A stretch of 19,917 nt of DNA from an uncultured Panacagrimonas sp. (GCA_946481265.1 CAMLNE010000030.1:1-19917); one strand, 5' to 3'; shown: positions 8,194-15,893, numbered from the stretch's first letter. The notes: a model not told the origin generated them from the sequence alone. Numbers and translations: made by a program.

Positions 8194-9285
8194 ATGGACG
8201 TCGGCGTACTGGGTGTATTCCAGAACTGGCACAAGGACCTGAGCGACGAGCAGATGTTCATGAGCGAGCTGCAGCTCCTCGAACGCTGCGAGGAGCTGGG
8301 CTTCGACTCGATCTGGATGGCCGAGCATCATTTCGACGACTACTCGATGTGCCCGGACAACATGCAGGCGCTGTCCTACCTGGCCGGGCGCACCAAGAAG
8401 ATCAAGCTGGCCACCGGCGCGGTGATCCTGCCCTGGAACAATCCGCTGCGGGTGGCCGAGAAGATCACCATGCTCGACCACCTGTCGGGCGGCCGCATGA
8501 TGTTCGGCATGGGCCGCGGCCTGGCCAAGATGGAATACAAGGGCTTCGGCATCGACATGAACGAGGCGCGCGAGCGTTTCGACGAAGCGGCGCCGATGAT
8601 CATCGAGGGCCTGGAGACCGGCTTCGTCGAAGGCAAGGGCCGGTTCTACCCGCAGCCGCGCGTGGAACTGCGTCCCAAGCCGACGCGCAGCATCCGCGAC
8701 CGCCTGTTCTGCGTGGCGATGTCGCCCGACTCGGTGGACCAGGCCGCCAGGCTCGGCGCCACGATGACCAGCTTCATCCAGCACGACATCTCCAAGCACG
8801 CGCCGGAGATCCTGCGCTACCGCAAGCTGTTCCGCGAGATCCATGGGCGCGAGGCGCCGCCGGTGGTGCTGACCGACTTCCTGTACTGCGACAGCGACAT
8901 CAAGGAAGCCGAGCGCGTCTCCGAGGAGTACATCGCGCAGTACTTCCTGTCGGTGTGCAAGCACTACGAGTTCAGCGGCACGCACTTCGACAACACCAAG
9001 GGCTACAAGAGCTACGGCGAGGCCGCGGCGCTGATCCGGCAGTTCGGACTGGAAGCCTCGGCCGAGGCCTACCGCAACGCGCAGAGCTGGGGCACGCCGG
9101 ACAAGATCCTGGCCAACTACACGCGCTGGCGCGACCTGATCGGTCCGTTCTCGCTCAACTGCGTGTTCTCGTACGCCGGCCTGCCGTTCGACCGCTGCGA
9201 GCGCAGCCAGCGCCTGTTCGCGTCGGAGGTCATGCCCAAGCTGCGCAAGATGATGGACGCCCCGGCCCAGGCCAAGGCCGCCTAG
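8194..9285 (+). CDS. LLM-class flavin-dependent oxidoreductase (bacterial luciferase-like)
   Basis: The 363-residue protein belongs to the luciferase-like monooxygenase superfamily, TIM-barrel enzymes that use reduced flavin (FMN or F420) supplied by a reductase. Recognisable features are the N-terminal strand [19 protein letters not shown] near residues 46-54 (the conserved E-H-H segment by the flavin), [19 protein letters not shown] in the next barrel strands, and [13 protein letters not shown] near 100-112. All of these are standard for the group. No partner flavin reductase is next to it. The substrate cannot be told from sequence. The next gene starts 103 nt downstream, after a strong hairpin. 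It has no signal peptide and is cytoplasmic. Confidence 0.88.
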   Translation: MDVGVLGVFQNWHKDLSDEQMFMSELQLLERCEELGFDSIWMAEHHFDDYSMCPDNMQALSYLAGRTKKIKLATGAVILPWNNPLRVAEKITMLDHLSGGRMMFGMGRGLAKMEYKGFGIDMNEARERFDEAAPMIIEGLETGFVEGKGRFYPQPRVELRPKPTRSIRDRLFCVAMSPDSVDQAARLGATMTSFIQHDISKHAPEILRYRKLFREIHGREAPPVVLTDFLYCDSDIKEAERVSEEYIAQYFLSVCKHYEFSGTHFDNTKGYKSYGEAAALIRQFGLEASAEAYRNAQSWGTPDKILANYTRWRDLIGPFSLNCVFSYAGLPFDRCERSQRLFASEVMPKLRKMMDAPAQAKAA

Positions 9286-9301
9286 CGAGCCCGTTTCACC
9301 C

Positions 9302-9330
9302 CGAGGCCCGCGGCCGGACCGCGGGCCTCG
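9302..9330 (+). terminator. Hairpin after the LLM oxidoreductase gene (no T tract)
   Basis: A perfect 12-bp stem (CGAGGCCCGCGG paired with CCGCGGGCCTCG) with a 5-nt loop starts 16 nt after the stop codon. No run of T follows, so it may terminate weakly, need a factor, or mainly protect the 3' end of the mRNA. Confidence 0.55.
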
Positions 9331-9351
9331 GCGGCGGTGGGCCGGTGCACC

Positions 9352-9367
9352 GGCTAGGCTTGGCGCC
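9352..9367 (+). promoter_or_regulatory. Putative promoter core upstream of the DUF2461 gene
   Basis: GGCTAGGCTTGGCGCC lies 21 nt before the ATG at 9389. It matches the GGCTAGAATCGGCGCC upstream of mdh at 13 of 16 positions. TAGGCT would be a weak -10 hexamer. The function is inferred only from the recurrence and position. Confidence 0.3.
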
Positions 9368-9388
9368 TTCCATCAACGATCCGCGCGC

Positions 9389-10120
9389 ATGGCCAAGGCG
9401 AGTCCCTACTTCACCCCCGACAGCTTCCGTTTCCTGCGCGCCCTGGCGCGGAACAACAACCGCGAGTGGTTCACCGCCAGCAAGTCGCGCTACGAGTCGC
9501 AACTGCGCGGACCCTGCCTGCGCCTGATCGCCGACCTCGCCGATCCATTCAAGGACATCAGCCCGCAGCTCACCGCGGTTGCCAAGCCGGTCGGCGGCTC
9601 GCTGTTCCGCATCCATCGCGACACGCGCTTTTCCGCGGACAAGACCCCGTACAAGACCCACACCGGCATGTATTTCTCGCATGCGGCGGCGACGCAGGCG
9701 GTGCGCAACGATGCGGGCGGCGGCGCGCTCGGCCGGCTCGACGCACCGGGCCTGTACCTGCACCTGATGCCCGGCAACTGCTTCCTCGGCGGTGGCATCT
9801 GGCACCCGCAGCGGCAGACCACCCAGCGCATCCGCGACTACATGGTGAGCAACCCGGCGAGCTGGAAGAAGGCGACGCGCGATCCGGCCTTCCGCAAGGT
9901 CTTTGCGCTGTCCGGCGAGGCGCTGGTGCGCCCGCCCAAGGGCTACGACCCGGCGCACGAGCTGATCGAGGATCTCAAGCGAAAGGACTTCATCGCCTCG
10001 GCGCCGCTCGACGACGAGCTATTGCTGCGCCCGGACCTGGTCGCCCAGCTGATGAAGCGCTACGTGCTGATGGGGCCGATGCTCGACTGGCTGTGCGGCG
10101 CGCTGGACCTGGATTTCTGA
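9389..10120 (+). CDS. DUF2461 domain protein (TIGR02453 family)
   Basis: The 243-residue cytoplasmic protein matches the DUF2461/TIGR02453 family over its whole length. Family landmarks are FTPDSFRFLRALARNNNREWF at the N-terminus, the SLFRIHRDTRFSADKTPYK segment near 71-89, and GLYLHL...FLGGGIWHP in the middle. The biochemical role of the family is not established, and nothing here reveals it. No catalytic motif is obvious, although the conserved Arg-, His- and Asp-rich RIHRDTRF stretch would be the first place to look. The start at 9389 has only a poor ribosome-binding site. The gene stands alone between two hairpins, so it is probably its own transcription unit. Confidence 0.85.
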   Translation: MAKASPYFTPDSFRFLRALARNNNREWFTASKSRYESQLRGPCLRLIADLADPFKDISPQLTAVAKPVGGSLFRIHRDTRFSADKTPYKTHTGMYFSHAAATQAVRNDAGGGALGRLDAPGLYLHLMPGNCFLGGGIWHPQRQTTQRIRDYMVSNPASWKKATRDPAFRKVFALSGEALVRPPKGYDPAHELIEDLKRKDFIASAPLDDELLLRPDLVAQLMKRYVLMGPMLDWLCGALDLDF

Positions 10121-10134
10121 CATTCCGCGGGGCC

Positions 10135-10156
10135 GCGCGGCGCCCCTGCGCCGCGC
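10135..10156 (+). terminator. Hairpin after the DUF2461 gene (no T tract)
   Basis: A 9-bp perfect stem (GCGCGGCGC with GCGCCGCGC) and 4-nt loop CCCT begins 14 nt after the stop. No T run follows. A further small stem, CCCGGA/TCCGGG at 10164-10179, follows it. Confidence 0.45.
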
Positions 10157-10216
10157 CGCGGCTCCCGGATCCGTCCGGGCCGCGATGGGCTCCGGCCCAA
10201 CCGCGCGGCGCCAAGC

Positions 10217-10232
10217 GGCTAGAATCGGCGCC
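10217..10232 (+). promoter_or_regulatory. Putative mdh promoter core with TAGAAT -10
   Basis: GGCTAGAATCGGCGCC contains TAGAAT at 10220-10225, four of six matches to the -10 consensus (TATAAT), 78 nt before the mdh ATG. The -35 position (about 10197-10202, CCAACC) is poor. Between it and the gene lie GC-rich inverted repeats (CCGGCC at 10233 with GGCCGG at 10258) that would fold in the leader. Confidence 0.38.
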
Positions 10233-10303
10233 CCGGCCGCGGCCCCATCGGCCCCGGGGCCGGTCTACTTCCTCGCAAGACCCACCTTCCGGAGTCCTTC
10301 CGC

Positions 10304-11287
10304 ATGAAAAAGCCCGTCAAGGTCGCCATCACCGGCGCCGCCGGCCAGATCGCCTATTCGCTCATCTTCCGTGTCGCCGACGGCTCCATGCTCGGCCCGG
10401 ACCAGCCGGTGATCCTGCAGCTGCTCGAGGTGCCGGTGCCCGAGGTACAGGAGAAGCTGAAGGGCACGATCATGGAGATCGACGACTGTGCCTTCCCGCT
10501 GGTCGCCGGCATCGAGGCCCATTCCGACCCGATGACCGCGTTCGAGGGCACCGACTACGCCCTGCTGGTCGGCGCGCGTCCGCGCGGTCCCGGCATGGAG
10601 CGCAAGGACCTGCTCACCGCCAACGGCGGCATCTTCGGCCCGCAGGGCAAGGCGATCGCCGCCAAGGCGTCGAAGGGCGTCAAGGTGCTGGTGGTCGGCA
10701 ACCCCGCCAACACCAACGCGCTGATCGCGGCCACCGCGGCCAAGGGCATGGACCCCAAGCAGTTCCACGCGATGGTGCGCCTGGACCACAACCGCGCCAT
10801 CAGCCAGCTCGCCGCCAAGACCGGCGCGCACGGCAATGACATCGAGAAGATGATCATCTGGGGCAACCACAGCTCCACGCAGTACCCCGACATCAGCCAC
10901 ACCACGGTCAAGGGCAAGCCGGCCCGCTCGCTGGTGGACCAGGCCTGGGTCGAGAAGGACTTCATCCCGGTCGTGCAGCAGCGCGGCGCCGCCATCATCA
11001 AGGCGCGCGGCCTGTCGTCCGCCGCCTCGGCCGCCTCGGCCGCGGTTGACCACATGCGCAACTGGGCGCTGGGCTCGGACGGCAAGTGGGTGAGCATGGG
11101 CGTGCCCTCCGACGGCAGCTACGGCATCGCCCCGGGCATCGTCTACGGCTACCCCTGCATCTGCGCGAACGGCGGCTACGAGATCGTGCAGGGCCTGTCG
11201 GTGGACGAGTTCTCGCGCTCGCGCATGGACGCCACCGAGAAGGAACTGCGCGAAGAACGCGCGGCGATCGAGGAACTGCTGAAGTAG
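10304..11287 (+). CDS. mdh: Malate dehydrogenase (NAD-dependent)
   Basis: This enzyme interconverts malate and oxaloacetate with NAD in the citric acid cycle. The 327-residue length is normal for the cytosolic-type bacterial MDH family used by Xanthomonas and Burkholderia. The NAD-binding loop TGAAGQI is at residues 10-16. The substrate-binding mobile loop [10 protein letters not shown] is at 91-100. [10 protein letters not shown] follows at 131-140. The catalytic pair is Asp161 (in RLDHNRA) and His189 (in [11 protein letters not shown]). GGAG sits about 10 nt ahead of the ATG. It is probably a single-gene unit, as a hairpin-rich leader precedes it and a long inverted repeat follows it. Identification is very secure. 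Confidence 0.97.
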   Translation: MKKPVKVAITGAAGQIAYSLIFRVADGSMLGPDQPVILQLLEVPVPEVQEKLKGTIMEIDDCAFPLVAGIEAHSDPMTAFEGTDYALLVGARPRGPGMERKDLLTANGGIFGPQGKAIAAKASKGVKVLVVGNPANTNALIAATAAKGMDPKQFHAMVRLDHNRAISQLAAKTGAHGNDIEKMIIWGNHSSTQYPDISHTTVKGKPARSLVDQAWVEKDFIPVVQQRGAAIIKARGLSSAASAASAAVDHMRNWALGSDGKWVSMGVPSDGSYGIAPGIVYGYPCICANGGYEIVQGLSVDEFSRSRMDATEKELREERAAIEELLK

Positions 11288-11297
11288 GACGACATGG

Positions 11298-11374
11298 GGG
11301 GCCGGGAATCGGGAATCGCTGGCGTCACCGCGCCCGTCGCGGTTCGGTGATCGAGACTTCCCTTTCCCGGCCCC
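11298..11374 (+). repeat. Imperfect inverted repeat behind mdh with a GGGAATC doublet; possible terminator or small palindromic element
   Basis: The left arm GGGGCCGGGAATCGGGAA (11298-11315) is matched by the right arm TTCCCTTTCCCGGCCCC (11358-11374) over about 17 positions, with one small gap. The inside can also pair (TCACCGCG against CGCGG and GGTGA). The whole forms one long hairpin beginning 10 nt after the mdh stop. The left arm carries GGGAATC twice in tandem. It may end mdh transcription, or be one copy of a dispersed extragenic repeat. Only one copy is visible in this window. Confidence 0.6.
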
Positions 11375-11413
11375 TGCAATGATCGACTCCGGATCGCCGA
11401 CTCCCGCCCTCTG

Positions 11414-12385
11414 ATGCAGATCTTCCAGTTCGGTCGTCAGGGCGAGATTCCGACCCGGCTGGAGCAGGTGGAAGGCCTGCCGGACGCGGGTTTCGTCTGG
11501 ATCGATTTCACCCGCGACGAGGCCGTCGACTGGACCCGCTGGGCCCTGCGCCTGACCGGCGTGCAGATCAACGCCGAGCACGTCTCGGACAGCCTCAACG
11601 AGGATCATCCCTCGTACTCGGACGGCACCGAGGACTACGACATGCTGGTGTTCCAGGCGCTGACCCCCGTCAGGGAAAGGCCGCAGCACCTGCTGGCACC
11701 CAAGTCGGCCGCCTTCTTCACCTTCGACCGCCTGCTGATCTCGGTGCGCTCGCCGGAGAATGACTCCTTCGACGGCGTCAAGCGCAAGTTCTGCGAGACC
11801 AAGCTGCGCTTTCCCTCCACCCCGTTCGGCCTGGTCCACGTCATCCTGGACATGATGGTGGATCGCTACATCGCCATTACCGACGAGCTCGAAGACCGCC
11901 TGGAGCAGATCAGCGACGAGCTGATCGACCCGCGCAGCCCGTTCGAGGACTGGCAGCAGCTGATGGGCTATCGCAAGCAGGCGCACGCGCTCGAGCTGAT
12001 GTGCGGCAAGAACCTCGATGCGCTGGACACCTGGCGACGCGAGATGCGCGTGGAGCTCACGGAGAACCAGCGGATCCGCCTGAACGATCTGCGCGAGCAC
12101 ATCCAGCGCGTCTCGATGCACGCCGACGCCCTGCAGCGGGACACCGAGATCGCGGTGCAGCTGCATTTCTCCTCGGTGGCCCACCGCACCAACAAGATCA
12201 TGCAGACGCTGACGGTGCTGTCGGCGATCTTCTTCCCGCTGACCCTGATCACGAGTCTCTACGGCATGAATTTCGACCACATGCCCGAACTGCACTGGCG
12301 CTACGGATATTTCCTGGTCCTGGGCGGGCTGGCCGCAGTGGCTGGCTGCCTGCTGATCTATTTCCGGCGCCGCCACATCCTCTGA
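11414..12385 (+). CDS. corA: CorA-family divalent metal transporter
   Basis: The 323-residue protein is a CorA-type channel for Mg2+ (also Co2+/Ni2+) in the inner membrane. A large soluble N-terminal domain (to about residue 255) includes a long acidic coiled region (ITDELEDRLEQISDELID). Two C-terminal membrane helices are near 262-282 and 297-317. The family signature GMN follows the first helix in YGMNF (283-287), and the short tail is basic (FRRRHIL). The GMN form, rather than GVN, argues for CorA over ZntB. The ATG at 11414 follows the mdh inverted repeat. No good ribosome-binding site is obvious, but the N-terminus MQIFQF fits family members. The chorismatase gene starts 43 nt after its stop, so the two may be co-transcribed. 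Confidence 0.92.
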   Translation: MQIFQFGRQGEIPTRLEQVEGLPDAGFVWIDFTRDEAVDWTRWALRLTGVQINAEHVSDSLNEDHPSYSDGTEDYDMLVFQALTPVRERPQHLLAPKSAAFFTFDRLLISVRSPENDSFDGVKRKFCETKLRFPSTPFGLVHVILDMMVDRYIAITDELEDRLEQISDELIDPRSPFEDWQQLMGYRKQAHALELMCGKNLDALDTWRREMRVELTENQRIRLNDLREHIQRVSMHADALQRDTEIAVQLHFSSVAHRTNKIMQTLTVLSAIFFPLTLITSLYGMNFDHMPELHWRYGYFLVLGGLAAVAGCLLIYFRRRHIL

Positions 12386-12428
12386 ACGCCGCGCTGGTGG
12401 CGCGTCATGGCGCCGCCACTTCGAAACG

Positions 12429-13385
12429 ATGTCCTTCGATTCCTTCCGCCCGATCCGGCTCGACTCGCCCACCCCTTCCGGCGGCGACCTGCTCGCCCGC
12501 TTCGACTTCGGCGAGGCCACCGCCGCCGATACCCGCTTCCGGGTGCCCCTGGCGCACCTGGCCGGGCCGGCGCAGGAGGCCTGGATCCCGGCCAGCGGGC
12601 TGCGCGAGGCGCAGCACGGCGACATCGTCTTTCGCCATGACGGTCGCTGGCTGATGGGCATGCTGCAGGTCGAGGTGCCGTCCGGCCAGGACATCGAGCA
12701 GGCCGCGTTCGACGCCTACCGGGCGCTGCAGGATTTCATGGCGGTCAGCCCCTGCCCGAACCTGCTGCGGGTGTGGAATTTCCTGGACCGGCTCAACGAG
12801 GGTGAGGGCGACGCCGAACGCTACCGGCGCTTCTGCGTCGGCCGTCATCGCGCGATCGCGCGGCCCGGCTTCGAGGCGCGCCTGCCGGCAGCCACCGTGA
12901 TCGGCTCACGCCAGCCGGGCCTGGTGCTGCACTTCCTGGCGGCCAGCGAGCGCGGCACGCAGGTCGAGAATCCGCGCCAGACCCCGGCGTTCCACTACCC
13001 GCGCGATTACGGGCCGATCAGTCCCAGCTTTTCCCGCGCCACCCGTCTCGGCCGACACCTGCTGGTGTCCGGCACCGCCGCGGTGGTCGGACACGCGACC
13101 CTGCACCCGGGCGACGCCACGGCGCAGGCCGGGGAGATCGACGCCAATGTCGGCGCCCTGCTGGAGCACGCCGCCCGCACCGCCTTCCCCGGCCAGCCGG
13201 GCCGCTGGTGGGCACAGGCCTTGCGGATTTACCTGCGGCGGCCCGCGGACCAGTCCGCGGTGCTGCCCAAGCTGCTTGGCCGCCTTGACGCCGGTACGCC
13301 GGTGACGGTCCTGCGCGGGGATATTTCGCGATCCGACCTGATGGTCGAAATCGAGGGAGTCTGGTCCTTCGAACCTCGCGGCTGA
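12429..13385 (+). CDS. xanB2: XanB2-like chorismatase (hydroxybenzoate-forming, FkbO/Hyg5/XanB2 family)
   Basis: Members of this family hydrolyse chorismate with loss of pyruvate. Xanthomonas XanB2 makes both 3- and 4-hydroxybenzoate, feeding xanthomonadin pigment and coenzyme Q8. The 318-residue length is close to XanB2. Family segments visible are NLLRVWNFLDRLNEGEG (111-127), RYRRFCVGR (131-139), ENPRQTPAFHYPRDYGPISP (180-199), SFSRA (200-204) and SGTAAVVGHATLHPGD (214-229). DLMVEIEG near the C-terminus (303-310) probably carries the catalytic glutamate (Glu307 or Glu309). The C-terminal half resembles the YjgF/RidA fold typical of chorismatases. No pigment-cluster genes are adjacent. The ATG at 12429 has a weak ribosome-binding site, and 43 nt separate it from corA. 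Assignment to the family is strong; product specificity is inferred. Confidence 0.85.
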   Translation: MSFDSFRPIRLDSPTPSGGDLLARFDFGEATAADTRFRVPLAHLAGPAQEAWIPASGLREAQHGDIVFRHDGRWLMGMLQVEVPSGQDIEQAAFDAYRALQDFMAVSPCPNLLRVWNFLDRLNEGEGDAERYRRFCVGRHRAIARPGFEARLPAATVIGSRQPGLVLHFLAASERGTQVENPRQTPAFHYPRDYGPISPSFSRATRLGRHLLVSGTAAVVGHATLHPGDATAQAGEIDANVGALLEHAARTAFPGQPGRWWAQALRIYLRRPADQSAVLPKLLGRLDAGTPVTVLRGDISRSDLMVEIEGVWSFEPRG

Positions 13386-13410
13386 GGCCTTTGCGCGAAA
13401 TGCCGCTTCG

Positions 13411-13447
13411 ATAGGAATGTTCTTCGATCTCCATACCGACATTTCAT
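13411..13447 (+). promoter_or_regulatory. OxyR-like operator upstream of ahpC
   Basis: Four tetramers stand at the exact OxyR spacing (ATAG-N7-CTAT-N7-ATAG-N7-CTAT): ATAG 13411-13414, CTTC 13422-13425, ATAC 13433-13436 and TCAT 13444-13447. Together they match 11 of 16 core positions. The site ends right where the -35 of the ahpC promoter would begin, the usual arrangement for OxyR activation. Confidence 0.55.
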
Positions 13448-13476
13448 TTCCCCTATCGATGCAAGGCGCCTAGCAT
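13448..13476 (+). promoter_or_regulatory. Candidate ahpC promoter
   Basis: TAGCAT at 13471-13476 is a fair -10 hexamer. At 17-nt spacing the -35 is TTCCCC (13448-13453), which is poor, as expected for an activator-dependent promoter. The start of transcription would be near 13483, leaving a leader of about 28 nt with the ribosome-binding site AGAGGAA. Confidence 0.5.
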
Positions 13477-13510
13477 GACGGCTCCACATTCATTACAAAG
13501 AGGAAATCAC

Positions 13511-14074
13511 ATGTCGCTGATCAATACCGCGGTTCCGCCGTTCAAGGTCAATGCCTTCCAGAAGGGCGAATTCATCACCGTCACGGAGGCCAATCTCAAG
13601 GGCAAGTGGTCGGTGGTGGTCTTCATGCCGGCCGCGTTCACCTTCAACTGCCCGACCGAGGTCGAGGACGCCGCCGAGAACTACGCCGAATTCCAGAAGG
13701 TCGGCGCCGAGATCTATGTCGTCACCACCGACACCCACTTCTCGCACAAGGTCTGGCACGAGACCTCGCCTGCCGTCGGCAAGGCCAAGTTCCCCCTGGT
13801 GGGCGACCCCACGCACCAGCTGACCCGCGCCTTCGGCGTGCACATCGACGAAGAGGGCCTGGCGCTGCGCGGCACGTTCGTGATCAACCCGGATGGCGTC
13901 ATCAAGACGCTGGAGATCCACGACAACGCCATCGCCCGTGACATGAAGGAGACGCTGCGCAAGCTCAAGGCCGCGCAGTTCGTCGCCGCCAACCCGGGCC
14001 AGGTCTGCCCCGCCAAGTGGCAGGAAGGCGCCAAGACCCTGAAGCCCTCGCTGGACCTCGTCGGCAAGATCTGA
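13511..14074 (+). CDS. ahpC: Alkyl hydroperoxide reductase peroxidase subunit (2-Cys peroxiredoxin)
   Basis: AhpC reduces hydrogen peroxide, organic hydroperoxides and peroxynitrite and is re-reduced by AhpF. The ATG at 13511 gives 187 residues, the same as E. coli AhpC, with AGAGGAA about 7 nt ahead; an in-frame ATG at 13475 would only add a non-conserved extension. The peroxidatic cysteine is Cys47 in FTFNCPTEVED and the resolving cysteine is Cys166 in GQVCPAKW. The C-terminal PSLDLVGKI is conserved. The motif FMPAAFTFNCPTE, instead of the enteric FYPADFTFVCPTE, is as I remember it in Xanthomonas proteins. ahpF follows after 201 nt. Regulation by OxyR is suggested by the upstream site. Confidence 0.97.
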   Translation: MSLINTAVPPFKVNAFQKGEFITVTEANLKGKWSVVVFMPAAFTFNCPTEVEDAAENYAEFQKVGAEIYVVTTDTHFSHKVWHETSPAVGKAKFPLVGDPTHQLTRAFGVHIDEEGLALRGTFVINPDGVIKTLEIHDNAIARDMKETLRKLKAAQFVAANPGQVCPAKWQEGAKTLKPSLDLVGKI

Positions 14075-14166
14075 GGAAGCGTCGGCGATCCCGAGCCCGC
14101 TAGAGGGCCCCGGGATGGCCACCCGGCGAACGCAGGATCGCGCCGGGCGACCCGATGACCGAACCA

Positions 14167-14201
14167 CTCCCCTCCCGGCAGCGCATCGCCGGGACGGGGA
14201 G
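14167..14201 (+). terminator. Hairpin in the ahpC-ahpF gap, possible partial terminator
   Basis: CTCCCCTCCCGGC (14167-14179) pairs with GCCGGGACGGGGAG (14188-14201) with one bulged base and an 8-nt loop. It lies 92 nt after the ahpC stop and has no T run. It could lower read-through into ahpF or stabilise the 3' end of an ahpC transcript. Confidence 0.5.
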
Positions 14202-14213
14202 GCCTTGCCCGAA

Positions 14214-14247
14214 TTCCGATTTCCGGATCATTCCGACTTCCGGATCA
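14214..14247 (+). repeat. 17-bp tandem direct repeat upstream of ahpF
   Basis: TTCCGATTTCCGGATCA (14214-14230) is followed immediately by TTCCGACTTCCGGATCA (14231-14247), with 16 of 17 positions identical. Each copy contains the palindrome TCCGGA. The repeat ends 28 nt before the ahpF ATG. It may be an operator, a leader-RNA element or a chance slippage product. Confidence 0.75.
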
Positions 14248-14275
14248 CACAGAAAACCATCACCTGGAGCCCGCC

Positions 14276-15859
14276 ATGTTGGACGCCGATCTCAAGGAAC
14301 AGCTCAAGGCCTATCTCGAACGCGTGACGCGGCCGATCGAGATCACGGCTTCCGTGGACGACTCCGCCGCGTCGCAGGAAATGCTCGGCCTACTCGCCGA
14401 CCTGACCTCGCTCAGCGACAGGATCACGGTCAGCGAACGCCGCGACGACGACCAGCGCAAGCCGTCCTTCGCGCTGAGCTCACCCGGCCAGGACATCAGC
14501 CTGCGCTTCGCCGGCATTCCGCTCGGCCACGAGTTCACCTCCCTGGTGCTCGCGCTGCTGCAGGTCGGCGGCCATCCGTCCAAGCTGGCGACCGACGTGA
14601 TCGAGCAGATCCGCAATCTCGAAGGCGACTATCGCTTCGAGACCTATTTCTCGCTGTCCTGCCAGAACTGCCCGGACGTCGTGCAGGCGTTGAACCTGAT
14701 GGCGGTGCTCAACCCGCGCATCCAGCACGTGGCCATCGATGGTGCGCTGTTCCAGGACGAGGTCACCCAGCGCCAGGTCATGTCGGTGCCGATGGTCTTC
14801 CTGAACGGCGAGAACTTCGGCGCCGGCCGCATGGGCGTCGAGGAAATCCTCGGCAGGATCGACACCGGTGCGGCGACGCGCGAGGCCGAGAAGCTCCGCA
14901 GCAAGGAGGCGTTCGACGTGCTCATCGTCGGCGGCGGACCCGCCGGCGCGGCTGCGGCGATCTACGCCGCCCGCAAGGGCATCCGCACCGGCATCGCCGC
15001 CGAGCGTTTCGGTGGCCAGGTGCTGGACACCATGAGCATCGAAAACTTCATCTCGGTGAAGGAGACCGACGGCCCCAGGATGGCCGCCGCGCTCGAGCAG
15101 CACGTGCGCCAGTACGAGGTCGACATCATGAACCTGCAGCGCGCCGAGAAGCTGGTCCCGGCCGGCGCCGACGGCCTGATCGAGGTGCAGCTCGCCAATG
15201 GCGCATCGCTGAAATCGAAGACGGTGATCCTCTCCACCGGCGCTCGCTGGAGGCAGATGGGCGTGCCCGGCGAGGACGAGTACCGCAACAAGGGCGTGGC
15301 CTACTGCCCGCACTGCGACGGCCCGCTGTTCAAGGGCAAGCGCGTCGCGGTGATCGGTGGCGGCAACTCCGGCGTCGAGGCCGCGATCGACCTTGCCGGC
15401 ATCGTCGGCCATGTCACCCTGATCGAGTTCGACTCGACGCTGCGCGCGGACGCGGTGCTGCAGCGCAAGCTCTACAGCCTGCCCAACGTGCGCGTGATCG
15501 TGTCGGCGCAGAGCACCGAGGTGACCGGCGACGGCCAGAAGGTGAACGGCCTCGACTACAAGGATCGCGGTACCGGCGAGCAGCACCACCTGGAGCTCGA
15601 GGGCATCTTCGTGCAGATCGGCCTGCTGCCGAACAGCGACTGGCTCAAGGGCACGGTGGAGCTGTCCGACCGCGGCGAGATCGTCGTCGACGCGCGCGGG
15701 CAGACGTCGGTGCCCGGCGTGTTTGCCGCCGGCGATGTCACGACGGTGCCGTACAAGCAGATCGTCATCGCGATGGGCGAGGGCTCGAAGGCCGCGCTGT
15801 CGGCGTTCGATCACCTGATCCGCAATTCGGCGCCGGCCGCCGACGCGAAGGCGGCCTGA
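14276..15859 (+). CDS. ahpF: Alkyl hydroperoxide reductase flavoprotein subunit
   Basis: AhpF moves electrons from NADH through FAD and two disulfide centres to AhpC. The 527-residue length fits the family (E. coli 521). The N-terminal double thioredoxin-fold domain holds the CQNC centre (Cys129, Cys132). The FAD-binding GGGPAG is at 219-224. The thioredoxin-reductase-like CPHC centre is at 344-347 and the NADH-binding GGGNSG at 361-366. [15 protein letters not shown] closes the FAD domain. The ATG at 14276 has TGGAG 7 nt ahead. It lies 201 nt behind ahpC in the same direction, with a hairpin and a tandem repeat between them, so expression may come from ahpC read-through, an own promoter, or both. 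An intrinsic terminator follows. Confidence 0.97.
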   Translation: MLDADLKEQLKAYLERVTRPIEITASVDDSAASQEMLGLLADLTSLSDRITVSERRDDDQRKPSFALSSPGQDISLRFAGIPLGHEFTSLVLALLQVGGHPSKLATDVIEQIRNLEGDYRFETYFSLSCQNCPDVVQALNLMAVLNPRIQHVAIDGALFQDEVTQRQVMSVPMVFLNGENFGAGRMGVEEILGRIDTGAATREAEKLRSKEAFDVLIVGGGPAGAAAAIYAARKGIRTGIAAERFGGQVLDTMSIENFISVKETDGPRMAAALEQHVRQYEVDIMNLQRAEKLVPAGADGLIEVQLANGASLKSKTVILSTGARWRQMGVPGEDEYRNKGVAYCPHCDGPLFKGKRVAVIGGGNSGVEAAIDLAGIVGHVTLIEFDSTLRADAVLQRKLYSLPNVRVIVSAQSTEVTGDGQKVNGLDYKDRGTGEQHHLELEGIFVQIGLLPNSDWLKGTVELSDRGEIVVDARGQTSVPGVFAAGDVTTVPYKQIVIAMGEGSKAALSAFDHLIRNSAPAADAKAA

Positions 15860-15869
15860 GCAGGCCGCA

Positions 15870-15893
15870 ACCCCCGGCGTCTGCGCCGGGGGT
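15870..15893 (+). terminator. First hairpin after ahpF
   Basis: ACCCCCGGCG (15870-15879) and CGCCGGGGGT (15884-15893) form a 10-bp perfect stem with loop TCTG, 10 nt after the stop. No T run follows. It probably acts together with the canonical terminator just downstream. Confidence 0.55.

Noticed and set aside
7695..9527. 610-codon plus-strand frame overlapping the LLM oxidoreductase gene
   Set aside because: It is out of frame with the clear luciferase-like protein, crosses the intergenic region and has no domain signature.
10265..12694. Long minus-strand open frame (809 codons) opposite mdh and corA
   Set aside because: It lies antisense to two secure genes, has the composition of a reverse shadow of a high-GC3 coding strand (His-, Val-, Asp-, Leu-rich, no domain), and has no ribosome-binding site.
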